64,000 nt of DNA, from NCBI RefSeq assembly GCF_042853465.1, contig NZ_AP031497.1, positions 4,340,001-4,404,000 on the forward strand, in the 5' to 3' direction. The notes under the pieces are model-generated. The model saw nothing but the letters and a program-made list of their open reading frames with translations, was not told where the DNA came from and ran no database searches. This DNA comes from Simiduia litorea. Lineage in GTDB: Bacteria; Pseudomonadota; Gammaproteobacteria; Pseudomonadales; Cellvibrionaceae. The position numbers were made by a program, and so were the translations under genes. Positions 62,676 through 64,000 of this stretch are shown here, piece by piece (within the stretch, counting starts at the first letter, position 1; the number at the start of each line of letters is the position of its first letter).

Positions 62676-64000
62676 TAATTTGCTCCAACTAGCTGAGCTG
62701 CAAGGGCCAAAGCAGGCTGATTGATCCAAAAGAAAATGATCGTTAGTGTTGCTGTGAAAGTTAGCGCAATCACAATGGCAAGAGGTGCCTCACGGTGATC
62801 TTTCACTGGTGGAACAACCTCCGCTTTAAACCAAGCGCTATATACGATTGGTAAAAAATAAGCCGCATTGAGTAGGGTGCTCACCACAATAGCGGCCATG
62901 GCAATGTAGTTTTCAGCTTGAAAGGATCCTGTAAGCAGATACCACTTGGAAATAAATCCTGCCGTGGGTGGTATGCCTATCATACTTAGAGCACCAATCG
63001 TAAACGCAGCCATCGTCCAAGGCATACGTCGACCAATTCCATGCAATTGGTTTAATTCGGTTTTCTTGCTAGCGGTATAAATACTTCCTGCTGCAAAAAA
63101 GAGGGTAATCTTGCCAAACGCGTGAGCAACAATGTGCAAAGCAGCAGCCATTATAGAAAGCGGCATTAACAATGCTGTAGCCAATATCACATACGAAAGT
63201 TGCGCAATCGTTGAATAGGCTAACAAGCGCTTTAAGTTAGTTTGTCTTAATGCAATGAAACTTGCGGTAATAATGGTAAATATCGCTGCATATACCAACC
63301 AGTCTGCGGCAGATGAAGAGGCTAAAAAATCTATTCCAAAAATATAAATTACTATTTTTGTGATAGTAAAAACACCCGCTTTTACGACAGCAACGGCATG
63401 TAATAGTGCGCTAACAGGCGTCGGCGCTACCATCGCTGATGGCAACCAACGGTGTACAGGCATTAATGCCGCCTTACCCGTTCCAAAGACAAACAGCGCA
63501 AGAAGTAGCGCTACCGCGGGGCCAGCAATCGCGCCGGTGAGAATGCCGCCGGTAGTAAATGTTAGTGTACCGGTAGCAGAGTAGGTCCAAATGATGGCGG
63601 GGAGTAAAAGCCCCATGGATGTTGCCAACAACACACCCAGATAAACTCTAGCCGAGGCAACCGATTTAGCATCGCCTTTGTGGGATACCAATGGATAGGT
63701 GGAAAGCGTTAACACCTCATAGAAAACAAATAGTGTTAATAGATTTTCTGCCATCGCCACACCCATCGCACCAGCGATAGCGACCGCGAAACACACATAA
63801 AAACGTGTTTGATGGTGCTCTTTATTTCCGCGCATGTAGCCAATGGAGTAGATCGAATTCACTATCCAAAGAAGCGACGCTAGCGCGGCAAAAATCATAC
63901 CCAGTGGTTCAATCCTAAACCCTATCTCAACACCAGGAAGCAAAGTAGTAAGATGTGCCTGCGGTTGGGCTCCATTAATGACCTCTGGAAGTAAACTCCA
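62675..64000 (-). CDS. Mrp/complex I-type proton-translocating antiporter subunit, 5' part missing
   Basis: The reading frame is open to the right edge, so the N-terminus is cut off; the window shows 441 residues and the natural end. Family text includes AENLLTLFVFYEVLTLSTYP (conserved Glu), LVSHKGDAKSVASARVYLG, FVFGTGKAALMPVHRWLPSA (Lys in the antiporter channel), MVAPTPVSALLHAVAVVKAG, and KRLLAYSTIAQLSYVILA, all typical of Proton_antipo_M (MrpA-, MrpD- or NuoL/M-like). Two such subunits and a small one in one operon suggest a multi-subunit cation/proton or redox-linked complex whose other genes lie outside. Confidence 0.88.
   Translation of the reverse strand, partial: WSLLPEVINGAQPQAHLTTLLPGVEIGFRIEPLGMIFAALASLLWIVNSIYSIGYMRGNKEHHQTRFYVCFAVAIAGAMGVAMAENLLTLFVFYEVLTLSTYPLVSHKGDAKSVASARVYLGVLLATSMGLLLPAIIWTYSATGTLTFTTGGILTGAIAGPAVALLLALFVFGTGKAALMPVHRWLPSAMVAPTPVSALLHAVAVVKAGVFTITKIVIYIFGIDFLASSSAADWLVYAAIFTIITASFIALRQTNLKRLLAYSTIAQLSYVILATALLMPLSIMAAALHIVAHAFGKITLFFAAGSIYTASKKTELNQLHGIGRRMPWTMAAFTIGALSMIGIPPTAGFISKWYLLTGSFQAENYIAMAAIVVSTLLNAAYFLPIVYSAWFKAEVVPPVKDHREAPLAIVIALTFTATLTIIFFWINQPALALAAQLVGAN

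Overview
The window is a chromosomal segment of a gammaproteobacterium, most likely a marine member of the Cellvibrionales or a neighbouring pseudomonad-like lineage. The argument is gene order. The runs rpmG-rpmB, radC-coaBC-algC-argB, pyrE-crc-rph-yicC-gmk-rpoZ-spoT-ridA, oxyR-recG-HDOD protein, HU-ubiC-ubiA-phoB-phoR and phoU-pstB-pstA-pstC-pstS occur in this order in Pseudomonas. A Crc protein is also typical of pseudomonads and their relatives. No rRNA, tRNA, CRISPR array, insertion sequence or prophage was seen. Species cannot be fixed from the sequence alone.

Layout. (1) 1-3.5 kb: rsmD (cut by the edge), coaD, a small exported protein, mutM, trmO, rpmG and rpmB. (2) 3.5-11.6 kb: a minus-strand, partly overlapping cluster for surface polysaccharide or LPS core: O-antigen ligase-like protein, GT2, GT25, two GT4s, a YrbL-like kinase-fold protein, a CgeB-like glycosyltransferase and an ELM1-family protein. 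It sits between radC and rpmB. (3) 11.7-31 kb: housekeeping genes for DNA repair, coenzyme A, nucleotide sugars, arginine, division control (slmA), pyrimidines, Crc, RNA processing, (p)ppGpp, oxidative stress and recombination. (4) 31-38.3 kb: a dicarboxylate symporter, HU, ubiquinone synthesis (ubiC, ubiA) and the phosphate sensor pair phoB-phoR with a Pho box upstream. (5) 38.4-47.1 kb: a response regulator, small conserved proteins, yaaA and the phosphate operon pstSCAB-phoU, preceded by what look like two tandem Pho boxes. (6) 47.2-53.9 kb: a TRAP transporter whose membrane genes and binding-protein gene are split and convergent, an acyl-CoA thioesterase, uvrD and hexR. (7) 53.9-60.5 kb: an accessory, lower-GC stretch. 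(8) 60.7-64 kb: part of a complex I/Mrp-like antiporter operon, cut by the right edge.

The main find is in region 7. Two adjacent minus-strand genes at 55140-56218 are unreadable as single ORFs but can be rebuilt by small frame corrections. The first would encode a protein of about 238 residues without a signal peptide, with a Cys segment and a Gly-Gly-Met-His segment. The second starts 5 nt downstream and would encode about 117 residues with a clear signal peptide. This layout matches an antibacterial effector with a periplasmic immunity protein, as in type VI secretion, here decayed. Next to it is an apparently intact two-gene unit: a CASTOR/POLLUX-like ion channel with an extra N-terminal domain, followed by a membrane ankyrin-repeat protein of unknown role.
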